A stretch of DNA of 64,000 nt from Ignavibacteriales bacterium (lineage in GTDB: Bacteria; Bacteroidota; Ignavibacteria; Ignavibacteriales; Ignavibacteriaceae), in contig JAGUYG010000051.1 of the NCBI GenBank assembly GCA_020061465.1, positions 1 through 64,000 of the forward strand. The letters are read 5' to 3'. The position numbers and the translations under genes are program-made. Below, one piece after another: positions 52,178 through 61,148 of the stretch. The first letter of the stretch is position 1; each line of letters opens with the position of its first letter. A model generated the notes under the pieces. The model was not told the DNA's origin and did no database searches. It was given only the letters and a program-made list of their open reading frames with translations.

Positions 52178-52675
52178 ATGAAAAAATTAACTTTAATTAT
52201 TTTAGTTTTATTTGTAAGTGTAAGTTATTCGCAATTTAAGGATCCGGGCTTTCCTACTTCTAATGTAAAAGAGGGCATTATTTCAAATTCATTCAGCCCT
52301 CTATTCGGATTTTTAAATTCCGATAATTTCCAGATGAAACATTCTTATTCTTTGTCTTATTCTTCATTTGCCGGACAGGGCTTAGCTTTAGGTGTATATA
52401 CCAATAGTATGTTTTACAAATTCAGTGATAATTTGGATGTTCAGGTGGATGCTAGTTTAGTTCATTCGCCTTATTCTTCGTTTGGGAAAGATTTCCAAAA
52501 TAGCTTGACCGGTTTTTATATCAATCGGGCAGCTCTAAATTATCGTCCGTGGGAGGATGTGTTTATTTCTGTTCAATACAGAAATTTACCTTCTGCTTAT
52601 TACTATCCTTACGGCGGTTTTTTCGGAAACAGATATCTTAACAGAAATCCTTACGGTGGATGGTTTTTCGAGTAA
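52178..52675 (+). CDS. Exported protein of unknown function
   Basis: The 165-residue protein has a signal peptide (about 1-19, SVSYSQ) and then aromatic, Gly- and Ser-rich sequence with alternating pattern (HSYSLSYSSFAGQGLALGVY, LDVQVDASLVHSP, VFISVQYRNLPSAYYYPYGG). This suits a small outer-membrane or surface beta protein. No family is recognised. The gene ahead of rsfS, for a LytR_C protein, follows after 45 bases. Confidence 0.65.
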   Translation: MKKLTLIILVLFVSVSYSQFKDPGFPTSNVKEGIISNSFSPLFGFLNSDNFQMKHSYSLSYSSFAGQGLALGVYTNSMFYKFSDNLDVQVDASLVHSPYSSFGKDFQNSLTGFYINRAALNYRPWEDVFISVQYRNLPSAYYYPYGGFFGNRYLNRNPYGGWFFE

Positions 52676-52720
52676 TAATGGGCTTAATCAACAACAAATT
52701 TTAAAATTGAGATGGAGTAA

Positions 52721-53209
52721 GTGAAGATTCAATCGTCGCTTCAAAAACAATCCAAAGTAAAAAATATAAAAACCTCCGCAGCCAATCATATTTTAAATTT
52801 CATTATTGCAATTCTTTCCCTTGCCATTATTTTTTTGGCTTATTCAATCGTAACAAAACTTCAAAGTGTTTCATTGGCTGAAGAAGAAACCGTTAAGAAA
52901 AATATTCCCGCCAACATAATTCAAGTAGAAGTATTAAACGGCTGCGGCAGAACGGGAGTTGCGGATAAGTTTACAAATTTTTTACGTGATAATAAATTCG
53001 ATGTAGTGCACATGGGGAATTATATGTCGTTTGATATGGATAAAACTCTAATCATCGATAGAACAGGAAACAAAGCTAATGCTAAAAAAGCTGCCGAAAC
53101 TCTTGGCGTTGAGGAAAGAAATATTATTCAACAAGTGAACGAAGATTATTTGTTAGATGTTTCAATCATCATCGGTAAAGATTATTACCGGCTTAATCCA
53201 TATAAGTGA
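52721..53209 (+). CDS. LytR C-terminal-domain membrane protein
   Basis: The 162-residue protein starts at GTG with a GGAG site, has one membrane helix (about 24-48, NFIIAILSLAIIFLAY) and a LytR_C domain (IQVEVLNGCGRTGVADKFTNFLRDNKFDVV, ERNIIQQVNEDYLLDVSIIIGKDY). LytR_C domains usually follow LCP ligase domains; here the domain stands alone, as in many Bacteroidota. It overlaps the next frame. Confidence 0.85.
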   Translation: MKIQSSLQKQSKVKNIKTSAANHILNFIIAILSLAIIFLAYSIVTKLQSVSLAEEETVKKNIPANIIQVEVLNGCGRTGVADKFTNFLRDNKFDVVHMGNYMSFDMDKTLIIDRTGNKANAKKAAETLGVEERNIIQQVNEDYLLDVSIIIGKDYYRLNPYK

Positions 53210-53220
53210 AAGGAGACGAT

Positions 53221-53613
53221 TTGGATTCTAAATTGTTAACGGAAAAAATTTCAGATTTAATTTTTAGCAAGAAAGGCTCTAACGTAAGAATTCTTGACCT
53301 TCAAAAACTTACGACTATTGCAGATTACTTCGTTATTTGCAGCGCCGATTCGAATGTGCAGGTTAAAGCAATTTCCGATGCAGTTGACGACGGTTTGAAC
53401 AGCGAAGGTATAAAGTATTGGCACAAAGAAGGCTACACTGCTTTAAATTGGGTTTTGATCGACTATGTAGATGTTGTCGTTCATATATTTAGAAATGAAG
53501 CGAGGAATTTTTACAACCTTGAAAAACTTTGGGGAGACGCTCCGACAATCGCTTTAGAGGATCCCGCACTCAAGGTGCAGCCTATGAAGAAAACCCGAAC
53601 AGTGAAAAAATAA
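53221..53613 (+). CDS. rsfS: Ribosomal silencing factor RsfS
   Basis: The TTG at 53221 is preferred because AAGGAG lies 5 bases upstream; a GTG at 53206 overlapping the previous stop is the alternative. The ~130-residue product has NVRILDLQKLTTIADYFVICSADSNVQVKAI, GYTALNWVLIDYVDVVVHIF and ARNFYNLEKLWGDAP, the RsfS/YbeB pattern. It binds L14 and blocks subunit joining in starvation. The C-terminus has a short basic tail. Confidence 0.93.
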   Translation: MDSKLLTEKISDLIFSKKGSNVRILDLQKLTTIADYFVICSADSNVQVKAISDAVDDGLNSEGIKYWHKEGYTALNWVLIDYVDVVVHIFRNEARNFYNLEKLWGDAPTIALEDPALKVQPMKKTRTVKK

Positions 53614-53654
53614 AATCCCGCATTTAACTATTTAAGAAAAACCCGGATTACATA

Positions 53655-55283
53655 TTGAAAGAATATTTAATTAGCGCATTTAAATCTGCTGCTCAAAAAC
53701 TCGATTATTTAAACTCAATTGAATTCGTTTTCGATATTCCCAAATTAGAAGCACACGGTGATCTTTCGAGCAACGCCGCAATGCTGCTAACAAAGAAATT
53801 AAGAAAAAGCCCCCGGACGACTGCCGAAGAAATTATTTCTGCTCTCCATTTAGACCCTGCCGTTGTTTACAAAGCTGAAATTGCCGGGCCTGGCTTCATG
53901 AACTTCTTCTTCACTCCTTCATACATCGCTGGAAAAATTAAAGATGTTTTGCAAGAAAGTGTGAATTACGGAAGATCAAATAAATATGCAGGTAAAAAAG
54001 CTAATGTGGAATTCGTTTCTGCAAATCCCACAGGACCATTAACTGTGGGACATGGAAGAAATGCCGTAGTCGGCGATACGATTGCTAATCTGTTGGAATG
54101 GATCGGTTACGAGGTTGACAGAGAATATTATTTTAACAATGCCGGCAGACAAATGCGTGTTCTCGGTGATTCTGTTAAATTAAGATACCTCGAGTTATTA
54201 GGACATGAAATTGAGTTTCCTTCCGATTACTATCAGGGTGAGTATATAAAGGAGATTGCTCAAACTCTAATTGATGAGTTCGGCGATAAGATTATTGATG
54301 ATCCACCGGATGGAATATTTAAAGAACGTGCTGAAAAATTAATTTTTCAAGATATAGAAAAAACACTGTCCAGCCTGAATATAAAACACAAAATTTTTTA
54401 TAATGAAAATACGTTGTATGAGGAAAAGAAAATTGATCTGCTGTTAGACATTTTCAAACAAAGAGAGCTTTCTTATGAAAAGGACGGAGCCGTTTGGTTA
54501 AAGCTGTCAATGTTAGGCAATCAACAGGATAAAGTTATAGTTAAATCAACGGGCGAACCGACGTACCGGCTTCCCGATATTGCATATCATATAACAAAAT
54601 TCGATCGCGGATACGATCTGATGGTTGATTTATTCGGTTCGGATCATAATGCAACTTATCCCGATGTGCTTGCAGGACTAAAAGCATTAGGTTATGATGC
54701 GGTTAGAGTAAAAGTTTTAATTCATCAGTTTGTTACAATCATGGAAAACGGTGAAGCTGTTAAAATGTCAACACGCAAAGCAAACTATATCACGCTTGAT
54801 CAGCTTATCTCCGAAGTTGGAAGCGATGTTGTAAGATATTTTTTCAATATGCGAAATATTGCTTCTCACATGAATTTCGATCTATCGCTGGCAAAAAAAC
54901 ATTCCGAAGAAAATCCGGTTTTTTATCTTCAATACGGTCATGCAAGAATTTGTTCAATCCTAAGAATGATTGAGGGAGAGAATCTAAAATTATCGGTAGA
55001 TGACTTGCATCTTCTCACGTCAGATGAAGAACAGCAATTAATTAAGAAGATAATTCAATTCAAAGAAGAAGCGCTGTTCAGCGCCGAAGGTTTTGAGACG
55101 AATAGAATTTGTACTTATCTCGAAGAGTTAGCGGCAGCCTTTCATAGGTTTTATACTTTTTGCAGGATTATCGGAAGCGAAAAGAAGTTAGCTGAGGCTC
55201 GTATCGCTTTAGCAACGGCAGCTAAGATTGTTCTGAAAAACGGAATGAGCATACTTGGCGTTCACGCCCCCGAAAGAATGTAG
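53655..55283 (+). CDS. argS: Arginyl-tRNA synthetase
   Basis: The 542-residue class I synthetase starts at TTG. It has an N-terminal additional domain, then VEFVSANPTGPLTVGHGRNAVVGD (the HIGH motif as VGHGRN), YDLMVDLFGSDHNATYPDV and VKMSTRKANYITLDQLI (KMSK-like), and ends with the anticodon-binding domain (IASHMNFDLSLAKK, HRFYTFCRI) and a C-terminal GVHAPERM. Length is normal. Confidence 0.95.
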   Translation: MKEYLISAFKSAAQKLDYLNSIEFVFDIPKLEAHGDLSSNAAMLLTKKLRKSPRTTAEEIISALHLDPAVVYKAEIAGPGFMNFFFTPSYIAGKIKDVLQESVNYGRSNKYAGKKANVEFVSANPTGPLTVGHGRNAVVGDTIANLLEWIGYEVDREYYFNNAGRQMRVLGDSVKLRYLELLGHEIEFPSDYYQGEYIKEIAQTLIDEFGDKIIDDPPDGIFKERAEKLIFQDIEKTLSSLNIKHKIFYNENTLYEEKKIDLLLDIFKQRELSYEKDGAVWLKLSMLGNQQDKVIVKSTGEPTYRLPDIAYHITKFDRGYDLMVDLFGSDHNATYPDVLAGLKALGYDAVRVKVLIHQFVTIMENGEAVKMSTRKANYITLDQLISEVGSDVVRYFFNMRNIASHMNFDLSLAKKHSEENPVFYLQYGHARICSILRMIEGENLKLSVDDLHLLTSDEEQQLIKKIIQFKEEALFSAEGFETNRICTYLEELAAAFHRFYTFCRIIGSEKKLAEARIALATAAKIVLKNGMSILGVHAPERM

Positions 55284-55300
55284 GAATTAATAACTCGCAC

Positions 55301-55415
55301 TTCGCAAATGCGAACGAAACCTCCGAGGTTTTGTTCATTAGTATATTTTATAATTTGTTTTTTAGTTCATAGTCACAAATATTTTCGTAAAACCATTCAT
55401 TGAAACCTCGGAGGT
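55301..55415. repeat. Inverted-repeat element between argS and comF
   Basis: ACCTCCGAGGTTT (55319-55331) and AAACCTCGGAGGT (55403-55415) are perfect 13-base inverted repeats around 71 AT-rich bases. A small hairpin TTCGCA/TGCGAA (55301-55314) adjoins the left arm. No coding frame is inside. It looks like a short palindromic or MITE-like element, or a bidirectional structure between the convergent genes. Confidence 0.6.
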
Positions 55416-55471
55416 GGGCTGTAAAATATATGGAAAAAACAAAATTTTTGAATTTCAATACTACTGATAGC

Positions 55472-56167
55472 CTATATTTGATCTGCAATAGCAACCGATG
55501 CAGCGTACACTTTTTTAGCACCGCTTTCAATCAATACTTTGCCGCATTCGGTAATAGTTGCTCCGGTTGTAATCACATCGTCGATTAGCAATATCGATTT
55601 GTTCTTAATCATACTTGTCGATTTCAAAGAAAAAGCGCCGGACATATTCATTTCTCTTTCATGCATATCCAGGGTAGTTTGCGATTCGGTGTAGCGGTTT
55701 CTCTTTATCACTTGTGAAGAGTATTTTATTTTTAATTCGCGGCTTAATCCTTTTGCAATATATGTAGCTTGATTAAATCCCCTTTCAGCCTTTTTTAACC
55801 TATGAAGCGGCACCGGTATAATTAAGTCTATTTGCCATCCGGTAAACAAATCATGAAAATTTTTTCCCAACTCACTTCCTAAAAATAATCCGATATTAAA
55901 TCTGTTCTCGTATTTCAAAGAGTGAATGATGTGCTGCAATGCTTTTTCTTTTTCGAAGACGAACAACGAAATAAAATCTGTTATAATTTTTCTCTGCTGA
56001 AATTTTCTTGCATATTCTTCCCTTAGCCTTTCGGGCTCTGCTAATTTTATTTCAGAGAAACAATTCATGCAAACCACAGATTCGGATGGTCCTAATTTTA
56101 ATTTACATGCCGCACAGAATCGCGGCAGAAAAAAATCAAAAAGTGAAACACAAAATTTTTTCATCAA
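55472..56167 (-). CDS. comF: ComF-family phosphoribosyltransferase-like protein
   Basis: The 231-residue protein has an N-terminal zinc-finger-like part (FCAACKLKLGPSESVVCMNCF) and a PRTase domain with IPVPLHRLKKAERGFNQATYIAKGL and LLIDDVITTGATITECG. ComF proteins act in DNA uptake in transformable bacteria. Length is typical. No other competence gene lies nearby. Confidence 0.9.
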   Translation of the reverse strand: MMKKFCVSLFDFFLPRFCAACKLKLGPSESVVCMNCFSEIKLAEPERLREEYARKFQQRKIITDFISLFVFEKEKALQHIIHSLKYENRFNIGLFLGSELGKNFHDLFTGWQIDLIIPVPLHRLKKAERGFNQATYIAKGLSRELKIKYSSQVIKRNRYTESQTTLDMHEREMNMSGAFSLKSTSMIKNKSILLIDDVITTGATITECGKVLIESGAKKVYAASVAIADQI

Positions 56168-56391
56168 AAGCTAATTTGTTAAATCAAGTGTATTTATTCT
56201 CAATACTATTTTTGTTTTAAGTCAAAAATTTCCGACCGCAAAATCCTGTTAAAAAAAAATTTCAGATGGGAGAATACTCTTAAAAGAAGCTAAAAAAATT
56301 AATACCGGCTAAATCAAAAATCTTCATTCGTTAATCCTTATTCTGAGATCAAAAAACCGATTGCTGCCGGCAGCATCTCACTAAGGATTGA

Positions 56392-58542
56392 TTAAAGCAT
56401 TCCTGCTCTTTTGCGTAAAAACCATTCGAATGAAAGTAGAAGTATTACTATTGCCATCAGCCACTCATTAGACCAAAGACTTATTTCGCTTACCGCAATT
56501 TTTTCTTTAGATGACTGTTCTAGTAATTGTTTTATATCTGAAAAATATTCAGCGTAATCAGAATAGTGAAAAAACTTTCCACCTGTTTGAATTGCCAGAA
56601 GGTTAAGGAATTCAATATTCATTGGGGGAGTAAGCATTTCAACGTCCACTTCTCCAATGTTAAATTTACCCGCATCGGTTCCGATGCTTTTACCGGCGAG
56701 CAGCGCTTCTCCCGAGTAGCTATAATCGCCCGGTTTATTAGTTAAATAAATTCCTTCATATAATCCGCTTCCCAATGAATTGAGGAAAACCTCGCCTGTT
56801 TGACTTCCATCCGATAAAGAAATTTTAACTTCGGCATCCGTAACGGGATTAAATGCTTCATCATAAACTTGAGCCGAAAACTCTATTTGCTCGCCAGGTG
56901 AATAAACTCGCTTGGAAGATTTTATCGTTACTTGTTTTTTATCTTCGGAAGTGTTTAGCCACTTGACACTGCTTAATATGAATCTGTCGAAAAGATCAAG
57001 ATTACGCTGTGCTGTTTGCAGCTTCCATTTCCATAAATCAGAGGCAAGTAGGGCAATAGACCTTTTCCCGCCAAGTCTTCGTGTTAATATTAACGGTGAA
57101 TTAAGCGGAACGTTATTAACCTTTACCCTTGCTGTTATGTAGCTTTCCGGTTTCGGTTTTAAATCTGCCGCAGGTTGATAAATCGGCGGTAAATTATTCC
57201 ATGCGTTTATGGGATCTATCGCATTATTCTGAATCAATGGATTTCTTGATTCTGCGGATGAAACTGAAGGCTGTACTTCAATTATTTGATTATTAAAATT
57301 ACCAATAGTAAAAGGAAGTTCCTGCTGGAAGATTCGTAAAGATGGGAAATGAATTCCCGAAGTTAGCGTACTAAAGAAAGGTTTATTTTTTTCGGTGATT
57401 GCTTTCTGAACTGCTTGGGTTAAATCGGCGGGTAAACCGGCGGAAGGGAATCCAATCATAAAAATAACATCAGCGCTGTCAATTAATTTCTGCTTATCGT
57501 TTTGTTCTAAGAATTTATTATTACCCAAATACGTTACTGACTTGATTTCTAAATTTTCATCGGATTTCAATGTGTTTCGAATAAAAGAGAGATCTGATGA
57601 GGGACTGCCTGCAAGCAGTAAAATTTTAAGCTTATTGCTTAGAACATTTATGTAAAATATCTTTTTATTATTCGCAGTTGAAAATTCACCTTCGAGATTA
57701 GAAACCACGACAGTTAATTTTTTTTCACCGCCTGTTTTAGGTGTATATGCAAAGTTTACATTTTGAATTCCGGCGTCACTAAGCGAAATATTTTTCTGCT
57801 CGATCAATGTGTTATCTTCAAATAAAGAAACGCTCACAGATGCGCTAACAAATCCCCGGTTAGTAATTGACGAGGCAATAGTTGTCGGCGTTTCGGCATA
57901 AATATATTCATTGAATAAAACGCTTTTCACTTCAACATCATTTCTCTGTGTAGTATCGCCTAAACCTATAGTGAATACCGGTACTCCCAGCTTCTCTGCT
58001 GAATAAAGCGGATTGATGCCTTCCGTAATAACTCCGTCGGTTATTACTGAAATCGAAGCAATATTTTTTCTATCCTTTTGAATGCTGTTAAAAACTTTTT
58101 CAAAATTTGTCACACCCTCATCAAAGGCTAACTCTTGCGGATCGTCATTTTCAAGCGGTTTCGGTTCAATACCGAATGAATATAATGCAGATTTTTCGAG
58201 CAGGTTTTCATTCGATAACCTGCGAAGAAAATCTGTTATAACGCCGCGCCTGTTTGTTCCGTCATTAATCAAAATAGATCTTGAGTTATCAACAAAAACA
58301 AAATTGACCGGCTGCAATACAAGTTTCTTCGCTAAAGTAAGAATCGGTTCAAATACAATAAATAAAATCAGTATTAATGAAATTGTTCTTAGCGCGGTTA
58401 ATATAAATTTTCTTGCCGGCGATATTAGTGGAACAGTATAACGGTACACGAAAAAAGCATATCCGCCCAGGAGCATGAGAAATAGGATGAACAGAAATGG
58501 ATTAAAAGAAAAGGTAAGATTTATTTTTTCAATATTGAACAT
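56392..58542 (-). CDS. Membrane protein with VWA-like domain
   Basis: 716 residues. Two N-terminal membrane helices (about 15-32 and 46-66), a VWA-like region from about 75 (NFVFVDNSRSILI, SISVITDGVITEG), a central part with glutamine-amidotransferase-like LKILLLAGSPSSDLSFI and VIFMIGFPS, a beta domain (KQVTIKSSKRVYSPGEQIEFSAQVYD), and one C-terminal helix (LMAIVILLLSFEWFLRKR). It resembles BatA/BatB-neighbour proteins of Bacteroidota. It is the third gene of a surE-phzF unit; its ATG overlaps the phzF stop. Confidence 0.75.
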   Translation of the reverse strand: MFNIEKINLTFSFNPFLFILFLMLLGGYAFFVYRYTVPLISPARKFILTALRTISLILILFIVFEPILTLAKKLVLQPVNFVFVDNSRSILINDGTNRRGVITDFLRRLSNENLLEKSALYSFGIEPKPLENDDPQELAFDEGVTNFEKVFNSIQKDRKNIASISVITDGVITEGINPLYSAEKLGVPVFTIGLGDTTQRNDVEVKSVLFNEYIYAETPTTIASSITNRGFVSASVSVSLFEDNTLIEQKNISLSDAGIQNVNFAYTPKTGGEKKLTVVVSNLEGEFSTANNKKIFYINVLSNKLKILLLAGSPSSDLSFIRNTLKSDENLEIKSVTYLGNNKFLEQNDKQKLIDSADVIFMIGFPSAGLPADLTQAVQKAITEKNKPFFSTLTSGIHFPSLRIFQQELPFTIGNFNNQIIEVQPSVSSAESRNPLIQNNAIDPINAWNNLPPIYQPAADLKPKPESYITARVKVNNVPLNSPLILTRRLGGKRSIALLASDLWKWKLQTAQRNLDLFDRFILSSVKWLNTSEDKKQVTIKSSKRVYSPGEQIEFSAQVYDEAFNPVTDAEVKISLSDGSQTGEVFLNSLGSGLYEGIYLTNKPGDYSYSGEALLAGKSIGTDAGKFNIGEVDVEMLTPPMNIEFLNLLAIQTGGKFFHYSDYAEYFSDIKQLLEQSSKEKIAVSEISLWSNEWLMAIVILLLSFEWFLRKRAGML

Positions 58543-59411
58543 TAAAACGTCAGCACTCCCTTAAAAACGGTAACGGCATTACCGGATATGTATAATTTGT
58601 TTGAAAGCTTTGAGTAATTTACATCTACTCTGCCGCGTCTACCCAAAACATCTCCCTGTTCAAAAGTATAATTGAACTCATCTTTATCGTTTTTGATGAA
58701 TCCGAGTTTAAGAAGCACCAGCAGCAGCGGTCCGTTTGTGGAACCTGTAACCGGATCTTCGTCAATGCCATGAGCAGGAACAAAGTAACGGCTGTGAGCA
58801 AAACTATCTTTATCAATTGTATCAAGTGTAAAAACAACAATACCTTCAAACTCTTTGCTTGAAATAGACAACTCAACCATTTTTTTGAAATCGGGTTTTA
58901 TGCCGTGCAGCGTTGAAAGATCATTAACAAAAATGTAAAGGTTTTTATTCCCTAAAATAATCCACGGTACATTTTCATTTAACTTGTCGGATTTAATTCC
59001 GAGCACGCTGATAATTTCTTCTTTTAATCCGGAGAACTCATTCATCTGCATCAGCGGTACCTGCATAAAGTATTTGCCGTCTTTTACTTTACATTTAAGA
59101 ATACCCGATAAAGTATCAAAGCGGATGTCAGAATTGTCGGATATTCTGTTTGTTTGTTTAAGGTAATGAAGCGTTGCTATGGTTGCATGTCCGCATAATT
59201 TAACTTCTGTAGCAGGCGTGAACCATTGCAATTTAAAATCAGCATTTTCGGAATTGGATATGAAAGCAGTTTCCGAAAGATTCATCTCTTTAGCAATTAA
59301 CTGCATTTGTTCGGCAGTTAAACCCTCGCCGGTTGTAACCGCGGCGGGATTTCCCTCAAATGGATTTTGAGTGAAGGCATCTATTTGATAAATCTCAAGT
59401 GTTCTTTGCAT
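58542..59411 (-). CDS. PhzF-family isomerase/epimerase
   Basis: From ATG 59411, which lies inside the end of surE, the product has 289 residues and starts LEIYQIDAFTQNPFEGNPAAV, the family signature. It also has NLSETAFI (catalytic Glu), KLCGHATIATLHYL and a second GIDEDPVTGSTNGPLLL half. PhzF-like proteins share the DapF fold. The substrate is unknown. It overlaps surE by 17 bases. Confidence 0.88.
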   Translation of the reverse strand: MQRTLEIYQIDAFTQNPFEGNPAAVTTGEGLTAEQMQLIAKEMNLSETAFISNSENADFKLQWFTPATEVKLCGHATIATLHYLKQTNRISDNSDIRFDTLSGILKCKVKDGKYFMQVPLMQMNEFSGLKEEIISVLGIKSDKLNENVPWIILGNKNLYIFVNDLSTLHGIKPDFKKMVELSISSKEFEGIVVFTLDTIDKDSFAHSRYFVPAHGIDEDPVTGSTNGPLLLVLLKLGFIKNDKDEFNYTFEQGDVLGRRGRVDVNYSKLSNKLYISGNAVTVFKGVLTF

Positions 59412-60174
59412 CGAATAGTCTTTCAAGTTTCCATTCTTTCAGTTTCTCATACGTTTCATAATCTGTCAAATCAAAATGAATAGGAGTAACCGATACGTAG
59501 TTATTTTTGATAGCCGCTTGATCGGTCTGGATTTCCTTATCCACTTCAATCAGGTTGCCTGTTAACCAATAATAATTTCTTCCGTAAGGATCGATACGCT
59601 GCTCATAAATATCATCCCACTTCGATTTGCCCTGCTTTGTTACCAGGATTCCGGCAATCATCTCTTCGGGAACATCGGGAACGTTAACATTCAATAGAGT
59701 ACCGTTTGGCACTTTCTTTTGATGCAGCTCGAGAGCTAAGATCTTGGCAACCTTGCCGGCAAATTCAAAATTCTTAACAGCATGATTTGTAACTGAAATT
59801 GCAATCGAAGGAACATCCATTATTGCGGCTTCCCTTGCTGCCGATACTGTGCCTGAATAAATGATATTTATTGCCGTATTCGAACCGTGGTTTATGCCTG
59901 AAACAACTAGGTCAGGAGGTTCTTTCATTAAATTTCGTATACCCATCTTAACGCAATCAGCCGGAGTGCCGTCTACTGCATATCCGAAAAAATCGCCGTT
60001 TTTAAAGTAATTAATCACTCGCAGCGGAATCTGCATCGTAATCGCATGACCCACCGCGCTCTGCTCTTTAAGCGGGGCGACCACTGTAACCTCACTTATT
60101 TCCTTCAAGTATTTTACAAGCACATGAAGTCCGTTTGAATCTATTCCGTCATCGTTAGAAACTAAAATTTTCAA
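59395..60174 (-). CDS. surE: 5'-nucleotidase SurE
   Basis: The 259-residue protein has ILVSNDDGIDSNGLHVL (metal site), VVAPLKEQSAVGHAIT, DGTPADCVKMG and DLVVSGINHGSNTAINIIYSGTVSAA. These are full SurE motifs. It dephosphorylates nucleoside monophosphates. It begins the surE-phzF-VWA unit from the divergent spacer at 60175-60407. Confidence 0.95.
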   Translation of the reverse strand: MKILVSNDDGIDSNGLHVLVKYLKEISEVTVVAPLKEQSAVGHAITMQIPLRVINYFKNGDFFGYAVDGTPADCVKMGIRNLMKEPPDLVVSGINHGSNTAINIIYSGTVSAAREAAIMDVPSIAISVTNHAVKNFEFAGKVAKILALELHQKKVPNGTLLNVNVPDVPEEMIAGILVTKQGKSKWDDIYEQRIDPYGRNYYWLTGNLIEVDKEIQTDQAAIKNNYVSVTPIHFDLTDYETYEKLKEWKLERLFDAKNT

Positions 60175-60243
60175 AATTATACCTTGCTTTATTTGAAAAA
60201 TTGCGGGCTAAATATAAGACATAGGTTGGTGAGTCTCAATTGA

Positions 60244-60308
60244 AGGGGGAGTGGGTTGTGGGTGGTTGGTTGTAAGTTGTAGGTTGTTGGTGGTGGGTAG
60301 TTTGTTGT
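60244..60308. repeat. GT-rich repeat tract in the surE/YfiH-like spacer
   Basis: Units such as GGTTGTGGGTGGTTGGTTGTAAG repeat imperfectly. They recall the GCTGGT-type tracts around the liv insertions but contain fewer GCTGG cores, so membership in that family is uncertain. Confidence 0.45.
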
Positions 60309-60394
60309 TATTAATTTTATTTCAAGGTTGTTTCCGCTTAGTAATTGAGTCTTTTTAAATTTTATTTTTAGTAAATTTGCGCCTCATAAGTCTG

Positions 60395-60402
60395 TATATT
60401 TG
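60395..60402 (+). promoter_or_regulatory. TATATTTG -7-like element next to a start codon
   Basis: TATATTTG matches the TAnnTTTG element and ends 6 bases before the ATG of the next gene, which would make its mRNA leaderless. An upstream TTG at 19-20 bases is not clear, so support is partial. Confidence 0.35.
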
Positions 60403-60407
60403 CATTA

Positions 60408-61148
60408 ATGATTATTCTTCAGTCAAGCCTTTTAAATCAGTTTCCTGAAATAATCTTTGGTTTTTCTACAAAAATTGGATTGAACAGAAAGCCGCCCTAT
60501 TTTTTTAATGTTTCTATGTCGGTAGGAGATAACGAAGAGACAGTACACGAAAACAGAACAAAGTTTTTTAACGGGCTTGGTCTAACTGCCGGCTGCATGG
60601 CATATCAAAAACAAATTCATGGTGACGAAATAAATTATGCTGCAGTACCGGGTTATCAAGGCGAAAGCGATGCATTGATTACCGATCAAAAAGAAATAGC
60701 ATTGGCAATTAGCTCAGCAGATTGTCCTGCGATCTTTTTATATGACCGGAAGAAAAAATTAATTGCCGCTGTACACTCCGGTTGGAGAAGCACCCACAAG
60801 AAAATTTTGATGAAGACATTGTTAAAGATGAGAAACGATTTTTTTTCAAATCCCTGCGATCTTGCTGTGTATATAGGTCCATCAATAAGCCAGAAAAACT
60901 ATGAAGTTGGTTCTGAGATAGCTTCACTATTTGATAAAAAATACCTGCTTAAAAATGAATCAAAATACCTGCTTGATGTTGCAGGTATAAATTATGACAT
61001 GCTTCTGCAATTCGGTGTGCCTGAACGTATGATTCAACGTTCACATTTGTGTACTTATGAAATGACGAACTTGCTTCATTCCTATAGAAGAGACGGACAA
61101 ACATCGGGTCGTTCATTCGGAGTAATGGCAATAAGGAATAATAAATGA
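60408..61148 (+). CDS. YfiH-family protein (multicopper-oxidase-like/purine nucleoside phosphorylase)
   Basis: The 246-residue protein has FGFSTKIGLNRKPPYFFNVS, MAYQKQIHGDEI, ALAISSADCPAIFLYD and AVHSGWRSTHKKI with the metal-binding His/Cys residues, and ends in LCTYEMTNLLHSYRRDG. Family members were called laccases and shown later to act on purine nucleosides. It overlaps the EamA gene by 4 bases. Confidence 0.9.
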   Translation: MIILQSSLLNQFPEIIFGFSTKIGLNRKPPYFFNVSMSVGDNEETVHENRTKFFNGLGLTAGCMAYQKQIHGDEINYAAVPGYQGESDALITDQKEIALAISSADCPAIFLYDRKKKLIAAVHSGWRSTHKKILMKTLLKMRNDFFSNPCDLAVYIGPSISQKNYEVGSEIASLFDKKYLLKNESKYLLDVAGINYDMLLQFGVPERMIQRSHLCTYEMTNLLHSYRRDGQTSGRSFGVMAIRNNK

